Origin: Pseudonocardia sp. T1-2H | Lineage (GTDB): Bacteria; Actinomycetota; Actinomycetes; Mycobacteriales; Pseudonocardiaceae | Direction of reading: 5' to 3' | Length of the DNA stretch: 64,000 bases | Assembly (NCBI RefSeq): GCF_038039215.1 | Contig: NZ_JBBPCL010000001.1 | Span: forward strand, 4,402,001 to 4,466,000 | In this document: piece by piece, positions 9,655 through 18,572 of the stretch | How the letters are laid out: the number at the start of each line of letters is the position of its first letter | How positions within the stretch are numbered: position 1 is the stretch's first letter | Position numbers and translations under genes: made by a program | Notes under the pieces: model-generated | What the model saw: the letters and a program-made list of their open reading frames with translations, nothing else | Databases searched by the model: none | What the model was told of the DNA's origin: nothing

Positions 9655-12600
9655 TCACCTCCCGGAGGCCACCGGATCAGCGTCGATGGCGCGTCCCTGC
9701 GCGAGGGCCCTCGCGAAGGCCTCCTCGCCGAGCAGCGCCGTCGCGCCGGCGCAGGCGCGGTCGGCGTCGGCCTGCTCGACGGCGTCGGCGGGCCGCTGGG
9801 TGCGGTCCCGCTCGGCGGCGGCCGCGGCGAGCATCCGGGCCGCCTCGAGCCCGTCGCCGCCGGCGGCCGCGACGCAGGCCAGTCCCTCCAGCGCGGCGGG
9901 CCGGGCGATCGGGCCGCCGAGTTCCAGCGCGCGCCGGTGGGCGGTCTCCGCGGCGGCGAGATCGCCGGAGATCTCGAGCACGTGACCGAGCTGGGTGAGC
10001 AGCGTGGCCGCCAGGCCGCTGATCCCCGCGGCGACCAGCTGGTCGGCGGCGGCGGCGAGTGTGTCCCGGGCGGCGGCCAGCTCGCCGCGGCGGCGGGCCA
10101 CGATGGCGCGCGCGAGGGCGGCGAACGCCGCGCCAGGGCCGGTGCCGAGCCGCCGCGCGGTGTCCTCGGCCTGCGCGCACAGGCGCAGGGCGCGGGCCGG
10201 GTCGCCGGACAGCAGCGCGCAGTAGGCCAGGTCGGCCTGCATCCACTGCAGGGTCAGCAGCAACCCGAGCTCGGCGGCGATCGCGGCGGAGCGCTCGATC
10301 ACCGGCACGGCATCGGCAGTCCGCCCGGCCCACCGCAGTGCCGTACCGAGGTGGCCCAGCACCGCGGACTGGCCCCACCCGTCGCCGAGCTGCGCGAAGC
10401 CGGCCGCCGCCTGCTCGGCCAGCCGCTCGGCGTCGCCGAACGGGATGGTCCGCGCCCGGAACCCGATCTCGGCCCGGACGAACGCGGCCAGCGCCAGCCC
10501 CCACGCGTCGTCGGTGCCGCGCAGCGCCTCCTCCGCGGTGGCGAGCAGCTGCTCGGCCCCCTCCGGGTCGGCCCCGCCGACGCCTTCGACGGCCAGCAGG
10601 ACGCGCGCGTAGGCCGCCGGCTCCGCGGCGCCCGCCTCCTCGGCGGCGGCCAGGCTCGCGGCCGCCTCCTGCGCGCAACGGGCGCTGGGGTGCACCACGC
10701 ACGCACCGGGCCGCCACACCAGCGAGGCCGCCTGGTGGGCAACGGCGCGGGCCGCGGGCGACCCGCCGACCGTCACGCCCAAGACGGCGTCGACGAAGCG
10801 GCGGCCCTCGTCGTGGCGGCCGAAGTACCACCACCAGCCCAGGGCCCCCACCAGCCGCAGGCCCACGTCCGGTGCGTCGGTGGCATGCTCGAGCGCCCAC
10901 GCCAGCGCCGCATCGATGTTGTCGCGCTCCGCGCGCAGCCGCGCCAGCGCAATGTGCTGGCCGCAGCTGCGCAGCTGCGGGGCGGCGGACTCGGCGAGGG
11001 CCAGCACCGCCTCGGCGTGCCGGCGGCCGACCGCGGCGCGCTCGCCGGCGGCGTCGAGGAGCCGCCCGGCGTAGGCACGCACGGTTTCCAGCATGCGGAA
11101 CCGGCCGTCGCCGCCGTGTGCGCCGACCACCAGCGACCGGGCCACCAGCCGGCCGAGCACGTCCAGCACCGTGCCGGCGCGCAGCGGCGCCCCGGCGCAC
11201 GCGGCCTCCGCCTGCTCCAGGGTCCAGCCCCCGCGGAACACCGCCAGGCGCCGGAACAGGACCTGCTCGTCGGCGTCGAGCAGGGCGTGGCTCCAGTCGA
11301 GGGTCGCCTGCAGCGTGCGGTGCCGCGCGGCCGCCGTGCGCGGCCCGGCGGTGAGCAGCGCGAACCGGTCCGACAGGCGCTCGGCGATCTGCTCGACCGG
11401 CAGGACCGCGACCCGGGCCGCGGCGAGCTCCAGCGCCAGCGGCAGCCCGTCGAGCCGGCGGCAGATCTCCGCGACCGTGCCGATCGTGGACCCGTCGAGC
11501 ACGAACGCCGGGTTCACCGACCACGCCCGCTCGGCGAACAGCCGGATCGCGTCGTTGGCGGCCAGCTCGTCCGCGCTCGCCCCGGCCGGCGGGACGGGCA
11601 GCGGTCGCACCGGGAGCTGCACCTCCCCGGGCACCGCCAGGGGTTCGCGGCTGCTGGCCAGCACGTGCAGCGACGGGCACCCTGCGAGCAGCCGCTCGAC
11701 CAACGCGGCGCACGCGTCGACGACGTGCTCGCAGTTGTCCACGACCAGGAGCAGGTGGCTGCCGTGCAGGGCGGCGGTGAGCCGCTCGACCGGGTCGACC
11801 GCGGCGTCGCCGGCCAGCCCGAGCGCGTCGAGCACCGCGGCCGGGGCCCGGGCCGGGTCCTCCACACCGGCCAGCTCCACCAGCGCGACCCCGTCGCGGA
11901 ACCGGTCGGCCACCGCGCGGGCCGCCTCGGTGGCGAGCGTCGTCTTCCCTGCGCCACCCGGCCCGGTCAGGGTGACCAGCCGCCGCGCCTGGCACAGCGT
12001 CGTCACCCGCTCCAGCTCCTCGTCGCGCCCGAGCACCGCGGTCAGCCGCGCGGGCAGCGACGCCGTGGGGCGGGGCGCCGGGGCGGGCGGCGCGGCGAGG
12101 TCGGGATTCTGGCGAAGGACCGCGTCGCGCACCGCCTCCAGCTCCGGCGACGGGTCCAGCCCGAGCTGATCGGCCAGTGATCGGCGGAGATCGGCGTACA
12201 CCTCCAGCGCCTCGGCCTGCCGCCCCGCCTGGTACAGCGCGGTCATCTGCCGGCCGCGCAACCGCTCGCGCAGCGGGTGCGCGGCCACCAGCGGCTCCAG
12301 CTCGGCGAGCACCTCGGCGCCGCGACCGGCGGCCAGCCGCAGCTGCGCACGCTCCTCGATCGCAGTCAGTCGCAGCTCGGCCAGCCGGGCCTGCTCGAGC
12401 TCGGCCCAACCGCTGCCGGAGAACTCGTCCAGCGGCTCACCGCGCCACAGTCCGAGCGCCTCGGTGTAGAGCTGCTCGGCCCGGCGCGGGCCGGGCTCCC
12501 GCCGGGCCCGCTCCACCAGCTCCGCGACCCGCAGCGCGTCCACGCGGTCCGGCCCGACCGCGAGCAGGTAGCCCGGGGCGCGGGTCGTCACGACATCGGC

Positions 12601-12837
12601 GGCGCCCGCCGCCGCGAGCACCCGCCGCAGCTTCGACACCCGTGTCTGCAGTGCGTTGCCAGGGTCGTCCGGAAGCTCGGCGCCCCACAGGTCGTCGATC
12701 AGCCGCCCCGCCGACACCACCTGCCCGGCCCGCAGCGCCAGCAGGGCCAGCAGGGCCCGCTCACCGGCGCGGCCGACGCTGCGGACCTGCCCGTCCAGCA
12801 CCACGTCGACCGGGCCGAGGACCCGCACCTCGATCAA
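9655..12837 (-). CDS. AfsR/SARP-family regulator with BTAD and ATPase domains
   Basis: The protein has 1,060 residues. I start it at TTG 12837 ('IEVRVLGPVDVVLDG'), because the upstream open frame contains ABC-transporter debris. A winged-helix domain (about 1-90) is followed by a bacterial transcriptional activator domain (about 95-245). An NB-ARC type ATPase follows, with Walker A 'GPGGAGKTT' (K298) and a Walker B-like 'LLLVVDNCEHV'. Helical TPR-like repeats fill the remaining 450 residues. Such proteins activate secondary-metabolite or stress genes after ATP-dependent oligomerisation. No biosynthetic cluster is adjacent, so the target is unknown. The frame is intact over 3.2 kb. Confidence 0.9.
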   Translation of the reverse strand: MIEVRVLGPVDVVLDGQVRSVGRAGERALLALLALRAGQVVSAGRLIDDLWGAELPDDPGNALQTRVSKLRRVLAAAGAADVVTTRAPGYLLAVGPDRVDALRVAELVERARREPGPRRAEQLYTEALGLWRGEPLDEFSGSGWAELEQARLAELRLTAIEERAQLRLAAGRGAEVLAELEPLVAAHPLRERLRGRQMTALYQAGRQAEALEVYADLRRSLADQLGLDPSPELEAVRDAVLRQNPDLAAPPAPAPRPTASLPARLTAVLGRDEELERVTTLCQARRLVTLTGPGGAGKTTLATEAARAVADRFRDGVALVELAGVEDPARAPAAVLDALGLAGDAAVDPVERLTAALHGSHLLLVVDNCEHVVDACAALVERLLAGCPSLHVLASSREPLAVPGEVQLPVRPLPVPPAGASADELAANDAIRLFAERAWSVNPAFVLDGSTIGTVAEICRRLDGLPLALELAAARVAVLPVEQIAERLSDRFALLTAGPRTAAARHRTLQATLDWSHALLDADEQVLFRRLAVFRGGWTLEQAEAACAGAPLRAGTVLDVLGRLVARSLVVGAHGGDGRFRMLETVRAYAGRLLDAAGERAAVGRRHAEAVLALAESAAPQLRSCGQHIALARLRAERDNIDAALAWALEHATDAPDVGLRLVGALGWWWYFGRHDEGRRFVDAVLGVTVGGSPAARAVAHQAASLVWRPGACVVHPSARCAQEAAASLAAAEEAGAAEPAAYARVLLAVEGVGGADPEGAEQLLATAEEALRGTDDAWGLALAAFVRAEIGFRARTIPFGDAERLAEQAAAGFAQLGDGWGQSAVLGHLGTALRWAGRTADAVPVIERSAAIAAELGLLLTLQWMQADLAYCALLSGDPARALRLCAQAEDTARRLGTGPGAAFAALARAIVARRRGELAAARDTLAAAADQLVAAGISGLAATLLTQLGHVLEISGDLAAAETAHRRALELGGPIARPAALEGLACVAAAGGDGLEAARMLAAAAAERDRTQRPADAVEQADADRACAGATALLGEEAFARALAQGRAIDADPVASGR

Positions 12838-12944
12838 ACGCCCTGCCTCTCGCGCCTTGCAGCCACCGGCCGGTCCCTGAACGCCACAACCTCGGACCAA
12901 CCATAGGCACGGCGGTGGCCGCGAAGGCGCACCCCGTGGCGGAC

Positions 12945-13196
12945 GGCTCAGCGCGTAGAGGGTGCGGACGAGGTCCTCGATGGAGGGCTCGTCCACCGAC
13001 ACGTCCTGCAGTGCCACGCACCGGGCCACGGCCGCGATCAGTTCGGCCGCCGTCGTGCCCGTCGTGAACTCCAGCCGCTGGCGCAGCCCGTCCGCCTCGA
13101 CGGTCACATCCACCAGCTCTCGGCGAGCGGCAGGTCCCACCACAGCTGGCTGCGCTGGCCGAAGACGACGCCGATTCGGCGGGCCAGCCGACCTGG
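12945..13196 (-). pseudogene. ABC-2-type transporter ATP-binding protein relic
   Basis: Two pieces of one ABC ATPase lie next to each other in different frames. The first piece reads 'RRIGVVFGQRSQLWWDLPLA', the Q-loop region of the multidrug/ABC-2 ATPases. The second reads 'RLEFTTGTTAAELIAAVA' and ends 'EPSIEDLVRTLY', the typical C-terminus. The signature motif, Walker B and about 150 residues between them are missing. The Walker A half is also absent. It cannot encode a working ATPase. Its open frame runs on into the SARP gene and makes that gene look longer than it is. Confidence 0.6.
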
Positions 13197-13476
13197 TGCT
13201 GATGAGGCATCTGCTCAACGGGCCGCCCGACTCAGCTGAGACGGCGCGTGCCGTGCGTACGGCGAATGCCCTTGCTTCGGCACCTCGAATCCCGATCAGG
13301 TCGGCGGCACGCACCCGCACCTCTGGTCCTGCGGGCACCCTCTCGGCGCAGGGCGAGCGACCCCGCCGCCCAGCCGCGGCCAGAGGCCGCACGGGCAGAT
13401 TGAGCATGCCGCGGCAAGGGGCGATCGAGACCTACGTCGAAGTCAGCCCGCCGCAGCGTCCAAGTCAGCTCAGCTG

Positions 13477-14532
13477 CTACGGGCAGGCCTCCAGTATCAG
13501 GTTGAACGGCGTCTCCGTGGCCCGTCGGACGCGGGTGAAACCAGCCTCGTTGAGGATCTCGGTCAGCCGCGCCTCGCCGGCCTGCGCGCCGAGGGCAGCG
13601 CGTGGCTCCTCGGTCATCGAGTGGGGGCAACAGATCACGATCGACGCCCCGTAGTAGAGCCGACCGACCGGAGTCATGTTGTCCTCGAACGTGTCGTTGG
13701 CGAAAGGCTCGACGAGCAGGAGAGTCCCGTCCGCCTTGAGCGCCTCGCGGACGTGCCGGGCGGCACCGAGCGGATCGGGCATGTCGTGCAACGCGTCGAA
13801 GATCGCGACGAGGTCGTAGTCCGTGCCGGGGAAGTCCGCGGCCGCCGCAACCTGGAACGACACCCGCCCCGCGAGGCCCGTGTCGGCCGCGCGCTTGCGT
13901 GCCTGCTCGATCGATGGGGCGTGGTAGTCGAACCCCGTGACCTGTGACCTCGGGTAGGACGCACCCAGCAGCAGCGTTGACGCGCCGTGCCCGCACCCTA
14001 CGTCGGCGACGTTCGCCCCGCGGTCGAGTTTCTGGGCCACTCCGTCGAGCGCGGGTATCCAGGAGGAGACGAGATTGGCGACGTACCCCGGTCGGAAGAA
14101 GCGCTCGACGCCCTCGAACATCGCCGGGTCGTGCTCGTGCCACCCGAATCCGCCGTCCGTCCGGATGGTCTCCGTGAGGCGTTCGACGTTCTTCCCGACG
14201 GCGACCGGGATGTGGAACGCCGCAGCGAGCTGAAGTCCCTCAGGCGCCGCGAGCGCGAACGCCTGCTCCTCGGTCAGGGAGAAGCGCTCCGTGGCGGCGT
14301 CGTACGTGATGTAGCCGCCGGCCGCCTGGCCCCGGAGCCACTCCAGCGCATACCGCTCGCCGACCCCGGCCTCCTCTGCGACCTCAGCTGCACTCGCCGG
14401 CATGGTCGCAAGCAACGCGCGGTACAGGCCCAGCCGATCCCCGATCACCGCGCTGATCGCGTGATAGGCCCCGCCCAGGTCCGCGACAAAGCTGCCCAGC
14501 AACTCGTTCAGCTTGCCCTCGTCGACGCTCAT
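13477..14532 (-). CDS. SAM-dependent methyltransferase with N-terminal winged helix
   Basis: The protein has 351 residues. I chose ATG 14532 because 'ggagg' lies six bases upstream. An N-terminal helix-turn-helix dimerisation part ('LYRALLATMPASAAEVAEEA') precedes a class I methyltransferase domain. That domain has motif I 'NVADVGCGHGASTL', an acidic 'VTGFDYH' and motif 'LVAIFDALHDM'. The layout is that of the actinobacterial O-methyltransferase-like family that also includes mycobacterial winged-helix methyltransferases. The substrate is unknown. It stands alone on the minus strand, and its upstream side is filled by gene relics. Confidence 0.8.
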   Translation of the reverse strand: MSVDEGKLNELLGSFVADLGGAYHAISAVIGDRLGLYRALLATMPASAAEVAEEAGVGERYALEWLRGQAAGGYITYDAATERFSLTEEQAFALAAPEGLQLAAAFHIPVAVGKNVERLTETIRTDGGFGWHEHDPAMFEGVERFFRPGYVANLVSSWIPALDGVAQKLDRGANVADVGCGHGASTLLLGASYPRSQVTGFDYHAPSIEQARKRAADTGLAGRVSFQVAAAADFPGTDYDLVAIFDALHDMPDPLGAARHVREALKADGTLLLVEPFANDTFEDNMTPVGRLYYGASIVICCPHSMTEEPRAALGAQAGEARLTEILNEAGFTRVRRATETPFNLILEACP

Positions 14533-14745
14533 ACCGGCCTCCTCCGTCGTCCGCGTCGTGTCACGGCTCAAGGACCATTGCGAAACCAGGTACGAAATCT
14601 GTCAAGAGGACCAGGCCCGGGCAAATGGAACGAATTACCGGCGGGTGCGGCCGGCCGGCGTAATACGCTGGACCGACCAGCACTCGTGCAGCAATGCGAT
14701 CTCGCGCGTCGGGCCGTTCCGGCGCGGCGACGGCACCGCACTCGT

Positions 14746-15012
14746 CTACCCGCCCTGCTCGCCGCCACAGCTGAGCCGTGCACCCCCTCCCTCGGCTGCT
14801 ACCGGCCACGAGGGATCACCGAACCGCTCGTCCCGTTCGGACCGCGCGCCACCGCGTCGACAGAAGCCCACGTCGATGTGGCAGTTGCCCGCCACCTCCT
14901 CCTGTTCGATCGCCACGATCACCCCGTCGCGGATGCCGACGCAGCGGCCGACCTCCCCGGCAGGGGTGATCATCCGAGGTGCGCGGAACAGCAGGTCGAG
15001 CTCCGTCGTCAC
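14746..15012 (-). pseudogene. Allantoinase (cyclic amidohydrolase) relic
   Basis: The frame starts at GTG 15012, overlapping the previous stop (GTGA). It begins like an allantoinase: 'LDLLFRAPRMITPAGEV' and 'CVGIRDGVIVAIE'. It then jumps to 'GNCHIDVGFC', which corresponds to the 'HVDVGFWGG' region roughly 90 residues further on in allantoinases. The metal-binding histidines of the barrel are missing. This is another gene reduced to two joined ends. It suggests that a ureide-degradation locus once stood here. Confidence 0.5.
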
Positions 15013-15191
15013 TGCTGCTCCCGGTGGGCCCGCCAGGATGCGACGGCCGAGATGTCGCGCAACGATTCGCCTGCCGCGTGCACCGTCGCGCGCAGGAGGA
15101 CGGCCAGCGCCGCGGAAGAGTCCGCCAGCTTTACCACGCCCAGCTCCAGCTCGGGTGGCTCGGCGGGGAGGAACGCGACGCTCACACTCAC
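15009..15191 (-). CDS. Short frame upstream of the allantoinase relic, unknown
   Basis: A 60-residue frame starts at GTG 15191 and overlaps the next frame by GTGA. It reads 'LELGVVKLADSSAALAVLLR' and ends 'ASWRAHREQQ'. The composition is protein-like and the coupling suggests it was translated with the allantoinase gene. I recognise no family. It is probably the end of a longer lost gene. Confidence 0.3.
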   Translation of the reverse strand: MSVSVAFLPAEPPELELGVVKLADSSAALAVLLRATVHAAGESLRDISAVASWRAHREQQ

Positions 15192-15349
15192 GGGCGGCCG
15201 CAGCCGATCGGCTGCCCTACGCCGCAACCGAGCTCCGGGGTACTTCGGTGCGGTACGCACCTCGCCGACGAAGGCAGCAATGCCGCTCCGGAAGACCCAC
15301 CACCCGGTCGGCGGCCTACAGGGCCGAAGAGAAGAAGGAGTTCGCCGCG

Positions 15350-16228
15350 ATGAACCTCGCTGACCACGCCGGAGTCCGGCTCACACACGGCAAGCCCAAG
15401 GTCAACGGCGTGGAGATCCACTACGCGATCGGCGGCGCCGGCGAGCCGGTGTTCTTGCTGCACGGCGTGCCGAAGACCATGTCGTACTGGCGCCACGTCG
15501 TGCCGTTACTGACCCCGCACTACACCGTCATCGCGGTCGACAACCGAGGCTTCGGCGGCTCCCAGCGCCCCCTGACCGGCTACGACACCGCCACGATGGC
15601 CGGTGACGTCGCCGAACTGGCCACCCACCTGGGCTTCGACCAGTTCCGCGTCGCCGGCGAGGACTGGGGCGCGGCCATCGCCTACGCCGTCGCCGCCTTC
15701 CACCGGCCCCGGGTGCAGCAACTGGTGTTCCAGGAAACGCTCCTACCAGGATTGCCAGCCGGCGAACACGACCCCTCGCTCGCCGCCGACGACGGCCGGA
15801 CCGGCTGGCACTTCAGCTTCTTCAGCCTGCCGAACCTGCCCGAGCTGCTGCTGGCCGGGCGGGAACGGCCGTTCTGGACGTACTACGCCAGACGCCAGAT
15901 GTGGGACCCCAGCGCGCTGGCCGAGGAGGACATCGACGAAATGGTGCACTCGGCCGAGCAGCCGGGCGGCACCAGGGCCATCTTGGAGATGTACCGCGCC
16001 CGCCAGACCGACGCCGAACAGAACCGCCCGCATTACGCCGACCCGATCAGCTGCCCGGTCCTGGCCGTCGGCGCGCAGGCCTACCTCGGGGACGAAGTAT
16101 CCAAACAGCTCGCGCAAGTGGCCCGCGACGTCCGCGGCGCCGTCATCCCCGCGTCCGGTCACAACATCGCGCTGGAGAACCCGGCCGCCCTGGCCCAGGC
16201 CTACCTCGACTTCTTCGCAGGCGGCTGA
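15350..16228 (+). CDS. Alpha/beta hydrolase, epoxide hydrolase / haloalkane dehalogenase type
   Basis: The protein has 292 residues from ATG, with 'gaaggag' nine bases upstream; a long open frame before it is not protein-like. The oxyanion motif 'HGVPKTMSYW', the nucleophile elbow 'AGEDWGAA' with Asp as nucleophile, and the C-terminal 'ASGHNIALENP' with the catalytic His are all present. An Asp nucleophile followed by Trp is typical of epoxide hydrolases and fluoroacetate or haloalkane dehalogenases. It would hydrolyse an epoxide or a carbon-halogen bond in the cytoplasm. The gene stands alone between relics. Confidence 0.85.
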   Translation: MNLADHAGVRLTHGKPKVNGVEIHYAIGGAGEPVFLLHGVPKTMSYWRHVVPLLTPHYTVIAVDNRGFGGSQRPLTGYDTATMAGDVAELATHLGFDQFRVAGEDWGAAIAYAVAAFHRPRVQQLVFQETLLPGLPAGEHDPSLAADDGRTGWHFSFFSLPNLPELLLAGRERPFWTYYARRQMWDPSALAEEDIDEMVHSAEQPGGTRAILEMYRARQTDAEQNRPHYADPISCPVLAVGAQAYLGDEVSKQLAQVARDVRGAVIPASGHNIALENPAALAQAYLDFFAGG

Positions 16229-16275
16229 GCCGCGGGTTCAGCCATGTGACCCAGCGGCATTGCGCTGTCACTCCG

Positions 16276-16500
16276 ATGCCGTCGCAGTTCACGTCTGTGC
16301 GCTACGGCGAGCGGCTCGCCGAGATCGACGCGGGCCCCTCGATCGGCAGCGTGGGCGACTCGTTCGACGACGCAATCGCCGAGACCGTCAATGGCTACTG
16401 CAGGGCCGAGTTGATCCGCGGGCCGGCCCGGCAGGGGCCGCGGAAGACCGTCGAGGACGTCGAACTCGCCACGCTGGGCTGCGTGCATAGAACGGGCCTT
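16276..16500 (+). mobile_element. IS3-family transposase fragment
   Basis: About 75 codons match the integrase core of IS3-type OrfB: 'QFTSVRYGERLAEIDAGPS', then 'GSVGDSFDDAIAETVNGYCR' and 'VEDVELATL'. Only this internal piece remains, without the catalytic start or end and without inverted repeats. It directly follows the hydrolase gene. Confidence 0.65.
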
Positions 16501-16713
16501 CATCAGCCCCAGGGCGGCTCACTCGTCGATGGCACGCTTGCTCGCGTTGAGCAGGTGTCGAACACGCCGCTTGATCCTCCAGGCAACGAATGGCATTTCG
16601 CGCTGGGTGTGCTGTTCGCTCTTGGCGCTACTGAGCAACTCGACGCCTCGCCAGTCCAGCGGTAGAGGATCTGATCCAGGGGCAGGTGCGCAGCTACGCG
16701 GCGAGGTGTAGAG

Positions 16714-16750
16714 CCCGACCGCCTTGTCATCAGAAGGCGGCAGGGTCGGG
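16714..16750. terminator. Imperfect hairpin, possible terminator
   Basis: The arms 'cccgacc' and 'ggtcggg' enclose a second pair 'gcctt'/'aaggc' around the loop 'gtcatcag'. No T-run follows, so if it terminates transcription it would be by structure alone. It lies between the IS3 fragment and the cupin gene. Confidence 0.3.
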
Positions 16751-16873
16751 GAGCTGCGGGTTCAGACGGGATCGGTCCGGACGCCTGGTGAGGGACAGCG
16801 GGCCGGGAGGGTCAGACCCGCACCCGCCGATCGGCGGTCGCCGAATGTTCCGACGGCGAGCAAGACTGGGCGA

Positions 16874-17239
16874 ATGACCTCGACAGCTTCCCCAGCGATG
16901 CAGAAGGCCGACCTGGACGCCGTGTCGCCCGACGTCCACGGCCTGATCAGCAAACAGACCGCTGAACTCGACGGCGTCTCCGTCACCCGAGTGCGCTTCG
17001 ACGTCGGAGCCCGGTGGTCGAACGACCTCAAGGACTACGCAGGAACGCACAGCTGCGAGCTACCGCACGTCGCGCTCGTGCTCAGCGGACGCCTGCACGT
17101 CGTGATGGACGACGGTAGCGAGGACGAGTTCGGCCCGAACCAGGTGATGCTCCTGCCCCCCGGTCACGATGCCTGGACCGTCGGCGACGAGCCCTGTGTC
17201 TTCGCGGAGTTCTCCCGGGGCAACGACTACTACAGCTGA
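16874..17239 (+). CDS. Cupin-domain protein
   Basis: The protein has 121 residues. A single conserved beta-barrel is visible. 'THSCELPHVALVLSGRLHVV' is the first cupin motif region and 'FGPNQVMLLPPGHDAWTVGD' the second. It contains His residues that could hold a metal. The function is unknown; small cupins of this size act as metal-dependent isomerases, oxygenases or stress proteins. The ribosome site is weak. ATG 16901 (MQKADLD) is an alternative start. Confidence 0.75.
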   Translation: MTSTASPAMQKADLDAVSPDVHGLISKQTAELDGVSVTRVRFDVGARWSNDLKDYAGTHSCELPHVALVLSGRLHVVMDDGSEDEFGPNQVMLLPPGHDAWTVGDEPCVFAEFSRGNDYYS

Positions 17240-17684
17240 CGGGGCCCAGGTCTGCGCCCCGCAGCCCATCGCCGGAACCCGGTCCCCTGCTGGTGGGCGC
17301 GGACCTCGTCGACGTCGACGATGTTCCCTGTGCTGGTTCTCCCCGAGCTGATCGACGATCCGCTTCGATCTGCGCCGCAGCGCTCGAGTCCGGCTCGGCC
17401 TTGTCCTGCACGATGAAGGGCAGCTCCAGCGCCCGACTAGCCCACGACCTCACACGGACAAAGCAGCGACGGCGTCAGCGGGCAACCAATTCCATTTTCA
17501 GCCCGGAACGGACCGCCCGACAGGGCTAACGGAACTAACCCAGCGCGTCGTCGGCGGTGGGTGGAGCGGACCCACTCGACCGCTGCCTGGGCGAGTTGTC
17601 GCAGGCCCGGCGCGGTTCGTCATGGGCGGCCGGGGTTGTGTGGCGTCGTATCCTTAACCGCAGATCGGGGGACGGGGTGGCGTC
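17240..17684. other. Intergenic stretch, nothing supported
   Basis: A minus-strand frame at about 17300-17450 contains 'ELPFIVQDKAEPDSSAAAQ', which looks weakly protein-like, but it has no recognisable family. No RNA gene or repeat is visible. Confidence 0.3.
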
Positions 17685-18089
17685 ATGTCGAGCCCAGCGA
17701 GGTTGCGAGAGCCCGAGGTGCTGGCGGCGCAGCTGAGCGCCCTCCGCACGGTGGGTAAGCGGACCGGCAGCACGTTCTGCCTGGGCGCGATGGAGGCGTT
17801 GCGCTGGTTGACCGAGGGCGGTCCCGGCCCGCTGACCGGAGCCTTGATCGGGAGGTCGGTGACGTTCCGGGCGATCGTGCGAGAGCTCAGCGCTGCCGAG
17901 GCCGTGATCTACGAGCACCCGTCCGAGCAGCGGCGGTACGCCGAGGGCGTCGAGCACGCCCTGATGTGGGCGCAGTTCACCACCCCGGCACCGCCCGCGC
18001 CGCCCACGCCGCCCGCGCCTTCTGAACGCGGGGGCCGCGCCGGCGTAGCTGCTCACCACACGCGGTTGCCCCGGTCGACGTACGGGTAG
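17685..18089 (+). CDS. Hypothetical protein, 134 residues
   Basis: It starts at ATG with a 'gggga' stretch nearby. The first 95 residues are mainly helical, with 'TGSTFCLGAMEALRWLTEGG' and 'HPSEQRRYAEGVEHALMWA'. A Pro/Ala-rich linker and a basic tail follow. I recognise no domain. It is 36 bases ahead of another small hypothetical gene and the two may form an operon. The tail beyond residue 100 is low complexity. Confidence 0.55.
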   Translation: MSSPARLREPEVLAAQLSALRTVGKRTGSTFCLGAMEALRWLTEGGPGPLTGALIGRSVTFRAIVRELSAAEAVIYEHPSEQRRYAEGVEHALMWAQFTTPAPPAPPTPPAPSERGGRAGVAAHHTRLPRSTYG

Positions 18090-18125
18090 CCACTGTCCAT
18101 CCGAGTTGACGTGGGGAGTATCAGG

Positions 18126-18368
18126 ATGGCAACCGGCGCGACCGGCTTCAGTGACGTCTTCTACGACCTGGTCTCGGTGCAGCACCACGCGCTCAAGGCC
18201 GGTCACGACTACGGCCAGTACGTGCGGGACGCCGAGAACGGCGGTTACGGCGAGATCGCCGAGTTCTTCGAGCAGGTGATGAAGGAGGATTCGCAGCGGG
18301 CCTCGACGTGTCATCGGTTCCTGACCGAGCTGTCCGGCAAACAGGACGCCGGCCCGGCAGCGAGCTGA
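18126..18368 (+). CDS. Small acidic helical protein, ferritin-like appearance
   Basis: The protein has 80 residues from ATG, with 'ggggag' eight bases upstream. It seems to be two amphipathic helices: 'VFYDLVSVQHHALKAGHDYG' and 'IAEFFEQVMKEDSQRAS'. The pattern of Glu, His and Tyr resembles half of a ferritin-like bundle, but this is only a visual impression. I have seen similar short proteins in actinomycetes with no known function. It precedes citrate synthase by about 200 bases. Confidence 0.65.
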   Translation: MATGATGFSDVFYDLVSVQHHALKAGHDYGQYVRDAENGGYGEIAEFFEQVMKEDSQRASTCHRFLTELSGKQDAGPAAS

Positions 18369-18572
18369 CCGCCCCCAAGGGTGTCCCCCGGTTTCGCGCA
18401 GGGACCGGACACTGTCCCCCACCGTCGAGGGCTCCGGCTGGGCCGGCCGTTGCGAGGCCGCGACCGGCGCCTCCCGGCAGCGGCGCGCGAGGCGGCGGCG
18501 AGCAGGTCGACATCTGCTGGTGGGGCCGCCCCGACCCGGCCTCGCGCCCAGATGAGTGGGAGGGATTCGCCA

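Noticed and set aside
9439..12180. A 913-codon plus-strand frame opposite the SARP gene
   Set aside because: It has low-complexity Gly/Arg/Gln sequence without motifs, and the opposite strand encodes a complete regulator.
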